Source: Streptomyces mobaraensis (lineage in GTDB: Bacteria; Actinomycetota; Actinomycetes; Streptomycetales; Streptomycetaceae). From it: a stretch of 64,000 nt of DNA. Position numbers and translations under genes: made by a program. Each line of letters begins with the position of its first letter. The stretch's first letter is position 1. The DNA lies in assembly GCF_020099395.1 (NCBI RefSeq), contig NZ_CP083590.1:1736001-1800000 (forward strand). Direction: 5' to 3'. Below the pieces are notes generated by a model. The model was not told the DNA's origin, searched no databases, and saw only the letters and a program-made list of their open reading frames with translations. Positions 32,248 through 40,671 of the stretch are shown here, in pieces.

Positions 32248-32706
32248 TCAGTCCCGCTCGCGCCGCACCCGGTGGGAGAGGCGGTCCGCCGCGAAGGCGA
32301 TCGGCCCGGCGAGGAACATGAAGAACCAGCTCCCGGTGGCGTAGCTGACGCCCGCGGCGGCGACGGCGCCGACGGGGACGCCGAGGAAGGCGCCGGTGAA
32401 GCGGCCGGGGCGGTCGGCGGGCTCCGGGGCGGCGGACCGGGCGGGGGCCGGGGCGGCCGTGCCGGACCGGGCGAGGGCGGTGCCCGCGGCCGTGTCGACG
32501 AGGGTCGGACGGGGTTCGGGGAGATCCTCGAAGAGGGCCAGGACGTCCGCCCGGGTACGGGCCTCGTTGAGGGCCTCCAGCCGCTCTCCGTACTCGTCGA
32601 TGGTCAGCCGGCCCTGACGGCTGTGCGTCGTCAGGGCCTCGATGGCTTCGTCGCGTTCGTCGTCGCCGATACGGAGCTTGGTGCTGTCGAGCTGGGTCAC
32701 GCGCAT
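32248..32706 (-). CDS. DUF1707 (SHOCT-like) membrane protein
   Basis: 152 residues. The DUF1707 motif is at the N terminus: LRIGDDERDEAIEALTTHSR then GRLTIDEYGERLEALNEART. A Pro/Ala linker follows and then a hydrophobic hairpin (VPVGAVAAAGVSYATGSWFF, LAGPIAFAADR) that probably sits in the membrane. DUF1707 domains are common at the N terminus of Streptomyces membrane proteins; their role is unknown. The stop codon is followed by the GC-rich gap. The next gene upstream, the ngcG-like permease, ends 59 bases before its start. Confidence 0.85.
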   Translation of the reverse strand: MRVTQLDSTKLRIGDDERDEAIEALTTHSRQGRLTIDEYGERLEALNEARTRADVLALFEDLPEPRPTLVDTAAGTALARSGTAAPAPARSAAPEPADRPGRFTGAFLGVPVGAVAAAGVSYATGSWFFMFLAGPIAFAADRLSHRVRRERD

Positions 32707-32764
32707 GATCGTATCTTCGCGTCTTCGGACGGAGTGGCCGGAGCCGGGCCCGCGACCCCCGCGC

Positions 32765-33685
32765 CTACTTGAGCGCGCCGGCCGTCAGCCCGGACTGCAC
32801 CTGGCGCTGGAAGACGATGTACGCGGCGAGGACGGGCAGCATCGCGATCACCAGGCCCGCGAAGAGGCCCGACCAGTCGCCCTTGTACCGCTGGCTGGCC
32901 GCCAGTGCCACCAGGCCCTGCGGCAGCAGCTTCTTGTCGTCGTCGCCGACGTTGAGCACCGCCGGCAGCAGGTACTGGTTCCACTGGCCGAGGAAGTTGA
33001 AGATGCCCACGCTGATCAGGCCGGGCTTGGCCATCGGCAGCATCACCTGGAAGAAGGTCCGGGTGTGCGACGCGCCGTCGATCAGCGCCGCCTCCGCGAC
33101 CGAAGAGGGCAGCGTCCGGAAGAAACCGGTCAGGAAGAAGACCGTGAAGGGCAGTGAATAGGCGATGTAGACGAGGATCAGCCCGTGGTACGTGTTGAGC
33201 AGCGCCATGTTCTTCATCACGAAGAACAGCGGCACCAGGGCCAGGATCACCGGGAAGCTCATCCCGCCCACGAACAGGTAGTAGACGAAGCGGTTGCCGG
33301 GGAAGTCGAAGCGCGCCAGCACATAGGCGGCCATCGCGCCCAGCAGCATGGTGCCGCACAGCGAACCGGCCACCACCACGATCGAGTTGAGGAAGTACTC
33401 GCTCATGTGCGCCTGGGACCAGGCGCGGCCCCAGGCCCCGAAGTCCGGGCTCTTCGGCAGCGACCAGGGCGAGGAGAAGATCTCCTTGTCGGTCTTGAAG
33501 GCGCTCATCACCGCCCAGAGCAGCGGCAGGGTGACCATCAGGCCCCAGATGACGAGGACGCCGTGCGAGAAGACGTTCAGGACGCCGCCCTCGCGCTCGC
33601 CGCCCGCGCCCCGCGCCCGTTTCTCCGGCGGGGCGGCCGGCGCGGGGGCGTCCGGACGGTCCGACGGCTCGGCTTGCACGGTCAC
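32765..33685 (-). CDS. ngcG: Chitobiose/GlcNAc-type sugar ABC transporter, permease (NgcG-like)
   Basis: 306 residues with six membrane segments and the MalG-type EAA loop, EAALIDGASHTRTFFQVMLP. A charged Pro/Ala-rich cytoplasmic leader precedes the first segment. It is the last gene of an operon of binding protein and two permeases. No ATPase gene is present, as usual for Streptomyces CUT1 importers that share the ATPase MsiK encoded elsewhere. By synteny it corresponds to SCO6007, part of the transporter for N,N'-diacetylchitobiose. Confidence 0.88.
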   Translation of the reverse strand: MTVQAEPSDRPDAPAPAAPPEKRARGAGGEREGGVLNVFSHGVLVIWGLMVTLPLLWAVMSAFKTDKEIFSSPWSLPKSPDFGAWGRAWSQAHMSEYFLNSIVVVAGSLCGTMLLGAMAAYVLARFDFPGNRFVYYLFVGGMSFPVILALVPLFFVMKNMALLNTYHGLILVYIAYSLPFTVFFLTGFFRTLPSSVAEAALIDGASHTRTFFQVMLPMAKPGLISVGIFNFLGQWNQYLLPAVLNVGDDDKKLLPQGLVALAASQRYKGDWSGLFAGLVIAMLPVLAAYIVFQRQVQSGLTAGALK

Positions 33686-33770
33686 GGTGCCACCCCCGGG
33701 TGGTTGTGCGGACGGACGGAACAGGCAGGCGCTGGGGGGACGGGCGCGCGCATCACGGCGGGCGCGCGCA

Positions 33771-34685
33771 TCAGTACTCCAGCCGTTCGCGCCGCCCGAG
33801 CTTCATCACGATGCCCGCGAAGAGCATGGTGACGATGAGCAGCGCGACGCCCAGGGCCGTCGCGTAGCCGGCCTGCCCGTCGGTGAACGCCTTGGTGTAG
33901 AGGTAGTAGGTGAGCAGTTCGGTGGAGTAGTCCGGGCCGGGCCCGTCCATCATGATCTGGACGACCGCGAAGCCGTCCAGGGCCATGATCCCCATGTAGA
34001 CCCAGCCGGTCTGGACGGTGTCCCAGAGCAGCGGCAGGGTGATCCGGAAGAAGGTCTGGACCCGGTTGGCGCCGTCCAGCAGGGCGGCCTCGTAGAAGTC
34101 CTTGGGGATGGCGCTCATCCCGGCGGAGAACAGCACCACGTAGAAGCCGACGTTGCTCCAGACCATCACCGCCGTCACGCACCACAGCGCCAGGTCCGGG
34201 TCGCCCAGCCAGTTCGGGTGGAGGGAGCCCAGGCCGATCGCGTCCAGGAAGGAGTTGATCGCCCCGCTGTTGGGGTTGTAGGCGAACTTGAACAGCAGGG
34301 CGACGATGGCGATGGACAGCACCTGCGGGAAGAAGTAGACGATCTTGTAGAAGCCGGAGCCGCGGACGCCGGCGACCGCCGCGTTCTTCCGGCGGCGGCC
34401 CCCGACGTTGAGCATGAAGGCGAAGAACAGGCCGAGTCCCAGCGTCACCAAGGGCAGCAGGAGCAGCAGCAGGAGGTTGTGCCCCAGCGCCTTCCAGAAC
34501 AGCTCGTCGTCCCAGAGGCGTTGGTAGTTCTTCAGCCCCGTCATCTTGAACTTCGAGCTCAGGCCGGTCCAGTTGGTGAAGGAGTAGTAGATGGCCTGGA
34601 CGAACGGCGAGACGACGAAGACCCCGTAGATCGCCAGCGGGACCAGCAGGAAACCGGCGATGAAACGGTACTTACCGTGCTGCAT
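33771..34685 (-). CDS. ngcF: Chitobiose/GlcNAc-type sugar ABC transporter, permease (NgcF-like)
   Basis: 304 residues, six to seven membrane segments, MalF-type. The cytoplasmic EAA loop is YEAALLDGANRVQTFFRITLP. An insertion between the first segments (NVGGRRRKNAAVAGVRG) is basic and cytoplasmic. It pairs with NgcG to form the channel for the sugar delivered by NgcE. It starts 87 bases after the ngcE stop and ends 85 bases before ngcG, so all three are probably one transcript. Corresponds to SCO6006 by synteny. Confidence 0.88.
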   Translation of the reverse strand: MQHGKYRFIAGFLLVPLAIYGVFVVSPFVQAIYYSFTNWTGLSSKFKMTGLKNYQRLWDDELFWKALGHNLLLLLLLPLVTLGLGLFFAFMLNVGGRRRKNAAVAGVRGSGFYKIVYFFPQVLSIAIVALLFKFAYNPNSGAINSFLDAIGLGSLHPNWLGDPDLALWCVTAVMVWSNVGFYVVLFSAGMSAIPKDFYEAALLDGANRVQTFFRITLPLLWDTVQTGWVYMGIMALDGFAVVQIMMDGPGPDYSTELLTYYLYTKAFTDGQAGYATALGVALLIVTMLFAGIVMKLGRRERLEY

Positions 34686-34772
34686 GACCTCGGACCCCGA
34701 TCTTCGAACTGCCGTGACGGGTGCCGCCTTGGCGCGGGACGGTGCGAGCGGTGCTGGATGGTGCGGGACGGG

Positions 34773-36218
34773 CTACTTGTGCTTGTACTTCTTCACGGAA
34801 TCGTCCTTGCGGGTCTCGTCGGTGTACTTCTGGATCTTCTTGATGGCCTCGTCGGGGGTGAGCCGGCCGTCCATCATCAGACCGAGCGCCGCCTTGCCGA
34901 TCTTCTCCTTCTGGAGGGAGACGTACCAGTCCTGGAGCCGCGGATTGACCACGTTCCGGCCGGCCTTGGTGAGCGCCTCCTGGGACGACGCCAGACCGGG
35001 CGGCAGGGTGAGGCCCTCGGTGCCGCCGTTGAGGGAGGTGAGGGAGGAGACCGCCTTGATGAAGTTCTGGGTGGACTTCTTGCCCAGCATGATCCGCAGC
35101 AGCTCCATGCCGCCCTGCGCGTTCTTGGCGTTCTTCGGCACGATGAACGGCTCGCCGCCGGACGCCCAGATGGTCCCGAACGGCATCTTGTCGCTCTTGT
35201 CCAGGCTGGACGGCGCGCCGACCGCCATCCGGAAGTCCTTCGGCGTCATCTTCTTGGACTCGTTCTCCACCCAGGAGCCGTTCGGGATGAACAGCGCCTT
35301 GCCCTCGTTCCACGCCGTCTGCGACTGGATGTGGTCGAGGCCCGCGGTGCCCCGCAGGATGTAGCCCTTCTTGTAGAGCTCGTAGTACGCCTCGAAGGCG
35401 GCCTTGACGGCCGGGTGCTTCCAGGCGTCCGGCTCCAGGTTGTCGATGCGGTCCAGCACCTCGGTGCCGCCGATCTTGGCGATGAACGGGTAGAGGCTGA
35501 ACGGGATGTAGTACGGGTGCTGGCCCGCGTACGTCCAGCCGGCGATGCCCTTCTTCTTCGCCTTCTCGCAGAGCTTGAGCATCTCGTCCCAGGTCTCCGG
35601 GTACTGGGCGTCGAGCTTCTCCAGATTGGTCTTCGAGTACCAGACGCCGTAGACGGTGTAGGCGTAGTAGAAGACCCACACTTCGTCGCCGTCGAACTGG
35701 CCCATCTCGACGACGCCCGGGCGGAGGGTGTCCCGCACCTTCTTCTTGGGGTCGTCGAGGGACGGCGCGTCGAGGAGAGCGTTGAGGTCGGTGAGCTGTT
35801 TGAGGCCGACGAGGGTGCCCAGGTCCATCTGCTTAGCGCCGGAGTTGTCGATGAGGTCGGGCGGGGTGCCGCCGTTGAAGCGGGGCTGGATCTGCGGGGC
35901 GATGTCCTGGGTGCCGGTGTGCTTGATGTCGGCCTGCGGGTACGCCTTCTTGTACTCGGCCTCGGCGTCCTTGGCGTACTGCTGGCCGAAGCCGCCGTCG
36001 AAGATGACCACGTCGAGCGGGGCCGAGGCGTTCACCTTCAGCGGCTTCATCTCGCCCGCGCCACCGCCGCCGCCGGCCGGCTTGTCGGGCTTCGCGTCAT
36101 CGTCGTCGCCGCCGGACGCGCAGGCGCTGAGCGCGCTCATCGCCGGTACGGCCACCAGGCCGAGCGCCGCGGCGCGTTTGATGAGGTCGCGCCGGCTGAA
36201 TTCCGAGGTGGATCCCAT
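34773..36218 (-). CDS. ngcE: Chitobiose/GlcNAc-binding lipoprotein of the ABC transporter (NgcE-like)
   Basis: 481 residues from the ATG at 36218. The N terminus SRRDLIKRAAALGLVAVP is a twin-arginine signal, followed by a lipobox around ALSACASGG, so it is probably a Tat-exported lipoprotein. An acidic Asp/Lys spacer leads into an extracellular solute-binding protein family 1 fold. NgcE proteins bind N-acetylglucosamine or N,N'-diacetylchitobiose; the S. coelicolor orthologue SCO6005 is reported, as I recall, to bind chitobiose. The reading frame stays open 267 bases further upstream through a 9-bp tandem repeat, but no start there has support. A DasR-like site lies at 36471-36486. Confidence 0.88.
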   Translation of the reverse strand: MGSTSEFSRRDLIKRAAALGLVAVPAMSALSACASGGDDDDAKPDKPAGGGGGAGEMKPLKVNASAPLDVVIFDGGFGQQYAKDAEAEYKKAYPQADIKHTGTQDIAPQIQPRFNGGTPPDLIDNSGAKQMDLGTLVGLKQLTDLNALLDAPSLDDPKKKVRDTLRPGVVEMGQFDGDEVWVFYYAYTVYGVWYSKTNLEKLDAQYPETWDEMLKLCEKAKKKGIAGWTYAGQHPYYIPFSLYPFIAKIGGTEVLDRIDNLEPDAWKHPAVKAAFEAYYELYKKGYILRGTAGLDHIQSQTAWNEGKALFIPNGSWVENESKKMTPKDFRMAVGAPSSLDKSDKMPFGTIWASGGEPFIVPKNAKNAQGGMELLRIMLGKKSTQNFIKAVSSLTSLNGGTEGLTLPPGLASSQEALTKAGRNVVNPRLQDWYVSLQKEKIGKAALGLMMDGRLTPDEAIKKIQKYTDETRKDDSVKKYKHK

Positions 36219-36320
36219 GCTCAAGTCCTCGCCTTCTCCAGGACTCAGGCGGTGTGGCGGTCTCCCCTGTGCAGTCGGCTCGACGAAGGGCACGACACCG
36301 CGGTTCGGTGGAAGCTGGGC

Positions 36321-36365
36321 GTGCTGGATGTGCTGAGCGTGCTGGACGTGCTGGGTGCGCTGGGT
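36321..36365. repeat. 9-bp tandem repeat in the ngcE leader
   Basis: Five consecutive 9-mers of the form GTGCTGGAY/GTGCTGGGT (the last GCGCTGGGT), preceded by a partial unit. They lie in the long leader between the DasR-like site and the ngcE start and happen to be open in the ngcE frame (His-Gln-Val/Ala/Ile units). Confidence 0.7.
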
Positions 36366-36470
36366 GTACGCCGGGGAAGGCGCCCGGGCGGAGCCGTCGG
36401 CTCGTCCCCTCGATGGGCCCCGGTGTCCCCCCGGTTCCGCCACGGCGACGCGGGGTCGCCCCGGACGCCG

Positions 36471-36486
36471 ACAGGTATAGTCCACT
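36471..36486. promoter_or_regulatory. DasR-responsive element (dre)-like site upstream of ngcE
   Basis: Read toward ngcE the 16 bases are AGTGGACTATACCTGT. They agree with the DasR consensus A(C/G)TGGTCTAGACCA(C/G)T at 13 of 16 positions. DasR represses chitin and GlcNAc uptake genes and is released by glucosamine 6-phosphate, which fits the chitobiose transporter. TATACC inside it may also be the -10 box, with TTGCCC upstream. Confidence 0.6.
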
Positions 36487-36581
36487 TCTCACCAACTGGG
36501 CAAGATCGGAAGCGTCTTCGACCGTCAGTCTTTCCCGAGTTGAGACCTCTCCGACACCGGGCGACACCAGCCCCGGGACCC

Positions 36582-36642
36582 TTGACACCACTGGAGCCTC
36601 ACGCCCTACTTAACAGAGCGCGATCCGGGTGACAACGTTGTC
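36582..36642 (+). promoter_or_regulatory. GH92 promoter with LacI-type operator
   Basis: TTGACA at 36582-36587 is followed 19 bases on by TACTTA (36607-36612). The perfect 12-base palindrome GACAACGTTGTC lies at 36631-36642, where it would cover the transcription start. The central CG and arms fit LacI-family operators. No LacI gene is adjacent. It ends 21 bases before the mannosidase ATG. Confidence 0.55.
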
Positions 36643-36663
36643 TGCCTTCGGGAGAGGCAAGGG

Positions 36664-39600
36664 ATGAGACAGAGACTCAGACGTCGCCGGCGGGCGCTCG
36701 CCCGGCCCGCGGCCGTCCTCGTGGCCGCCATACTGGTGACGGCCCCTCAGATCGCCCCGTCCGGCGCCGCCGCGGCGCCCGCCGGGAGGGCCGCGGACAC
36801 GGCGGCCGGCGGCAGGGCCGAGGAGAGCTTCGCGTCCTCCTTCGAACCGGGCGATCCCCGCCCCGACTGGCGCAACACGGCCGAGACCGGCCCGGACGGC
36901 CGGGCCAGGTCGTCGGGGATCGACGGCGGGGATGGCCAGGGCATCCCCGGCAACGCCACCGACAAGGTGACCGCCGTCCGGGCCAGCGGCGAGAACGCCG
37001 AGGGCGGGGAGATCAAGGAGAACCTGGTCGACGGCGAGCCCACCAGCAAGTGGCTGGTCCGGCAGCGGACGGCCTGGCTGGAATTCGACCTCTCCGAACC
37101 CGTCGCCGTCACCCGGTACGCCCTCACCTCCGCCAACGACGCCCCCGGCCGCGACCCCCGGGACTGGACGCTGCGCGGCTCGGCGGACGGGAAGAGCTGG
37201 ACGGTCCTCGACACCCGGCGCGGCGAGAACTTCGAAAAGCGGCTCCAGACACGGCAGTTCACCCTTGCCACCGGTGGCGCCTACCGCCACTTCCGCCTCG
37301 ACATCACCGGCAACGCGGGCGACGAGCTCACCCAGCTCGCCGAGGTGCAGTTCGCCACGGCCGACCCCGGCACTCCCCCGCCCGCGGCCATGCGCACGTA
37401 CCCCGACACCGGCCCGGCCGCCTCCCCCACGGCCAAGCCCCGCGCCGGCTTCACCGGGAAGCACGCCCTGCGCTACGGCGGCACCCACCGCGCCAAGGGC
37501 CGCGCCTACGCGTACAACAAGGTCTTCGCCGTGAACGTGCGGGTCACCGCGCGCACCCGGCTGGCGTACAAGATCTTCCCCGCCATGGCCGAGCGCGACC
37601 CCCGCTACCCCGCCACCCACGTCTCCCTCGACCTCGCCTTCACCGACGGCACCTACCTCAGCCAGCTCGACGCCCGGGACCAGCACGGCGCGCCGCTGAC
37701 GCCGCGCGGCCAGGCGGACTCCAAGACGCTCTACGTCAACCAGTGGAACAGCAAGGAGGCGGCGATCGGCCGCGTCGCCGCCGGCAAGACCGTGGCACGC
37801 GTCCTCGTCGCCTACGACGCCCCCGACGGCCCCGCGCCCTTCCGGGGCTGGATCGACGACGTGTCCCTGGCCCCCGCGCCCGAGGAGAAGACCCCGGCGC
37901 ACCCCGCGGACCGCGCCCTCACCACCCGCGGCACCCTCTCCAGCTCCTCCTTCTCCCGCGGCAACACCTTCCCCGCCACCGCCGTCCCGCACGGCTTCAC
38001 CTTCTGGACGCCCGTGACCGACGCGGGCTCCACCAGCTGGCTCTACCGGTACGCGGCGGCCAACAACGCCGACAACCTGCCCATCCTCCAGGCGTTCTCG
38101 GCGAGCCACGAGCCCAGCCCCTGGATGGGCGACCGGCAGACCTTCCAGGTGATGCCCTCCGTCGCGGCAGGCACCCCCGACGCCTCGCGCACCGCCCGCG
38201 CCCTCCCCTTCCACCACTCCCGCGAGACGGCCACGCCACACCACTACGGCGTCACCTTCGACAACGGGCTGAAGGCCGATATCGTGCCCACCGACCACGC
38301 CGCGATGATGCGATTCACCTTTCCGAGTGAATCGGCCGACAAAGCCAACGTCATCCTTGACAACGTCACCAACGCCGGCGGTCTGACGCTGGACACCGCG
38401 CACGGGACGTTCACCGGCTGGTCCGACGTGAAGAGCGGACTGTCGACGGGAGCCGGCCGGCTGTACGTGTACGGCGCCTTCGACGCCCCGGTGACCGGCG
38501 GCGGCAAGCTGCGGCGCGGCGGGGCCGGGGACGCGAGCGACGTCACCGGCTACCTGCGGTTCCGGCCGGGCGCCGACCGTACGGTCACCCTGCGGATCGC
38601 CACCTCGCTCATCGGCACCGACCAGGCGAAGGCCAACCTGGAGCAGGAGATCCCGGCCGGGACGCCGTACGCCCGCGTCCACGACCGGGCTCGGGACGCC
38701 TGGGACAGGCTGCTGGGCCGGGTGGAGGTGGAGGGCGCGACCGCCGACCAGCTCACCACCCTGTACTCGGGCCTCTACCGCCTCTTCCTCTACCCCAACT
38801 CCGGCTTCGAGAACACCGGTTCGGCCGACCACCCCAAGCAGCGCTACGCCAGCCCGTTCTCCCCGCCCACCGGCGCGTCCACCCCCACCCGTACCGGCGC
38901 CCGGATCGTCGACGGCGAGGTCTACGTCAACAACGGCTTCTGGGACACCTACCGCACCACCTGGCCCGCGTACTCCCTGCTGGCCCCCGGGCAGGCCGGG
39001 CGGATGGTGGACGGTTTCGTGCGGCAGTTCAAGGACGGCGGCTGGGTCTCGCGCTGGTCCTCCCCCGGCTACGCCGACCTGATGACGGGCACCAGCTCCG
39101 ACATCGCCTTCGCCGACGCGCACGCGAAGGGCGTCCGCTTCGACGCCGAGGCCGCGTACGAGGCGGCGCTGAGGAACGCGACGGTGGCGCCGACCGACCC
39201 CGGCACCGGCCGCAAGGGCATGGACACCTCCGTCTTCCTCGGCTGGACGAGCACGAAGACGCACGAGGGCATGTCCTGGGCGCTGGACGGCTACCTGAAC
39301 GACTTCGGGCTGGCCCGGATGGGCCAGGCGCTCTACGCGAAGACGCACCGGGAGCGCTACCGGGAGGAGTCGGAGTACTTCCTCAACCGCGCCCGCGGCT
39401 ACGTCAAGCTGTTCGACCGGCGGATCGGCTTCTTCCAGGGCCGGAACGAGGACGGCTCGTGGCGGCTGTCCCCCGAGGCGTACGACCCGCGGGTCTGGGG
39501 CTACGACTACACCGAGACCAACGGGTGGAACTTCGCCTTCACCGCCCCCCAGGACACCCGCGGCCTCGCCGCGCTGTACGGCGGCCGGTCCGGTCTCGCG

Positions 39601-40566
39601 AAGAAGCTCGACGCCTACTTCGCCACCCCGGAGACGGGCGCGCCGGAGTTCGCCGGCTCGTACGGCGGGGTCATCCACGAGATGACCGAGGCCCGCGACG
39701 TCCGCATGGGCATGTACGGGCACAGCAACCAGCCCTCCCACCACATCGCCTACCTGTACGACGCGGCCGGGCAGCCGTGGAAGACGCAGGCGAAGGTGCG
39801 CGAGGTGCTCTCCCGCCTGTACCTGGGCAGCGAGATCGGGCAGGGCTACCCGGGCGACGAGGACAACGGCGAGATGTCCGCCTGGTACGTCTTCGGCGCG
39901 CTCGGCTTCTACCCGCTGGTGATGGGGCAGGGCGAGTACGCGATCGGGTCGCCGCTGTTCACCAAGGCGACCGTGCACCTGGAGAACGGCCGCGACCTGG
40001 TGGTCAAGGCGCCGCGCAACAGCGCGCGGAACGTGTACGTGCAGGGGCTCACGGTCGACGGCAAGCCCTGGAACTCGACGGCGCTGCCGCACTCGGTGGT
40101 GGCGAAGGGGGCCACCCTGGAGTTCGCCATGGGCCCCGAGCCGTCGTCCTGGGCCTCCGGCGAGGGCGCCGGGCCCACGTCGATCAGCCAGGACGACAAG
40201 GTCCCGGACCCGCTGTCCGACGTCACCGTCCCGGACGGCTCCGCCCTCACCGACAACACCTCCCGTACCGCCGCCACCGTCACCACCGTCCCACTGGAGG
40301 TGACCGCCGGCTCCCGCGTCACCTCGTACACCCTCACCTCCGCCGACCGGGCCCGGGCGCCGAAGAGTTGGGTGCTCGAAGGTTCGGAAAATGGGCGTGA
40401 CTGGAGTGCAACCGATCGACGCGAGGGACAGTCCTTCACATGGGACCGGCAAACGCGGGTGTTCTCACTCCACGCTCCGGTCACCTACCGTCACTATCGG
40501 CTGAAAGTCGTCGGTGGCGAGGCGAGTCTGGCCGAGATGGAGCTGTTGGGTTCACCACAGCGGTAG
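36664..40566 (+). CDS. Secreted GH92 alpha-mannosidase with discoidin-type domains
   Basis: 1300 residues. A Sec signal with an arginine-rich start (MRQRLRRRRRALARPAAVLV) ends near ASGAAAAPAG. An F5/8-type discoidin-like domain lies around residues 95-235 (WLEFDLSEPVAVTRYALTSA, WTLRGSADGKSWTVLDTRRG) and a second at about 1190-1300. The GH92 core fills the middle: NNGFWDTYRTTWPAYSLLAP, TNGWNFAFTAPQDTRGLAAL, SNQPSHHIAYLYD and the catalytic GDEDNGEMSAWY at 1064-1075. GH92 enzymes are calcium-dependent exo-alpha-mannosidases acting on N-glycan-type or fungal mannans. GGGAGAGG precedes the ATG. Confidence 0.9.
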   Translation: MRQRLRRRRRALARPAAVLVAAILVTAPQIAPSGAAAAPAGRAADTAAGGRAEESFASSFEPGDPRPDWRNTAETGPDGRARSSGIDGGDGQGIPGNATDKVTAVRASGENAEGGEIKENLVDGEPTSKWLVRQRTAWLEFDLSEPVAVTRYALTSANDAPGRDPRDWTLRGSADGKSWTVLDTRRGENFEKRLQTRQFTLATGGAYRHFRLDITGNAGDELTQLAEVQFATADPGTPPPAAMRTYPDTGPAASPTAKPRAGFTGKHALRYGGTHRAKGRAYAYNKVFAVNVRVTARTRLAYKIFPAMAERDPRYPATHVSLDLAFTDGTYLSQLDARDQHGAPLTPRGQADSKTLYVNQWNSKEAAIGRVAAGKTVARVLVAYDAPDGPAPFRGWIDDVSLAPAPEEKTPAHPADRALTTRGTLSSSSFSRGNTFPATAVPHGFTFWTPVTDAGSTSWLYRYAAANNADNLPILQAFSASHEPSPWMGDRQTFQVMPSVAAGTPDASRTARALPFHHSRETATPHHYGVTFDNGLKADIVPTDHAAMMRFTFPSESADKANVILDNVTNAGGLTLDTAHGTFTGWSDVKSGLSTGAGRLYVYGAFDAPVTGGGKLRRGGAGDASDVTGYLRFRPGADRTVTLRIATSLIGTDQAKANLEQEIPAGTPYARVHDRARDAWDRLLGRVEVEGATADQLTTLYSGLYRLFLYPNSGFENTGSADHPKQRYASPFSPPTGASTPTRTGARIVDGEVYVNNGFWDTYRTTWPAYSLLAPGQAGRMVDGFVRQFKDGGWVSRWSSPGYADLMTGTSSDIAFADAHAKGVRFDAEAAYEAALRNATVAPTDPGTGRKGMDTSVFLGWTSTKTHEGMSWALDGYLNDFGLARMGQALYAKTHRERYREESEYFLNRARGYVKLFDRRIGFFQGRNEDGSWRLSPEAYDPRVWGYDYTETNGWNFAFTAPQDTRGLAALYGGRSGLAKKLDAYFATPETGAPEFAGSYGGVIHEMTEARDVRMGMYGHSNQPSHHIAYLYDAAGQPWKTQAKVREVLSRLYLGSEIGQGYPGDEDNGEMSAWYVFGALGFYPLVMGQGEYAIGSPLFTKATVHLENGRDLVVKAPRNSARNVYVQGLTVDGKPWNSTALPHSVVAKGATLEFAMGPEPSSWASGEGAGPTSISQDDKVPDPLSDVTVPDGSALTDNTSRTAATVTTVPLEVTAGSRVTSYTLTSADRARAPKSWVLEGSENGRDWSATDRREGQSFTWDRQTRVFSLHAPVTYRHYRLKVVGGEASLAEMELLGSPQR

Positions 40567-40596
40567 TTGAGGCCGGGAAGCCTGTGTAGAGTCTGT

Positions 40597-40671
40597 GAAG
40601 ATCCAGTGCTGCTCTTCGTGCACAAAGGGCGGTACTGAAGTCCTTTTTTCATGGTTGGGGGGAAACTTTCC
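40597..40671 (+). repeat. Duplicated leader, copy 1 (upstream of VCBS gene 1)
   Basis: Starts GAAGATCCAGTGCTG and ends CATGGTTGGGGGGAAACTTTCC just before the ATG. It is clearly related to the leader at 41664-41737, so the gene duplication included promoter and ribosome site. Confidence 0.7.

Noticed and set aside
32098..32772. 224-residue plus-strand Arg/Gly-rich frame
   Set aside because: It covers DUF1707 in antisense and the GC-rich degenerate repeat; no homology or ribosome site.
34773..36485. 570-residue version of NgcE with an N-terminal extension
   Set aside because: The extension would place 89 residues with tandem His-Gln units before a twin-arginine lipoprotein signal, which would block export, and its first Met lies inside the DasR-like promoter element.
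36610..40452. 1280-residue minus-strand frame opposite the GH92 gene
   Set aside because: Gly/Val/Arg-rich antisense shadow typical of high-GC codon bias; the sense strand has clear GH92 motifs.
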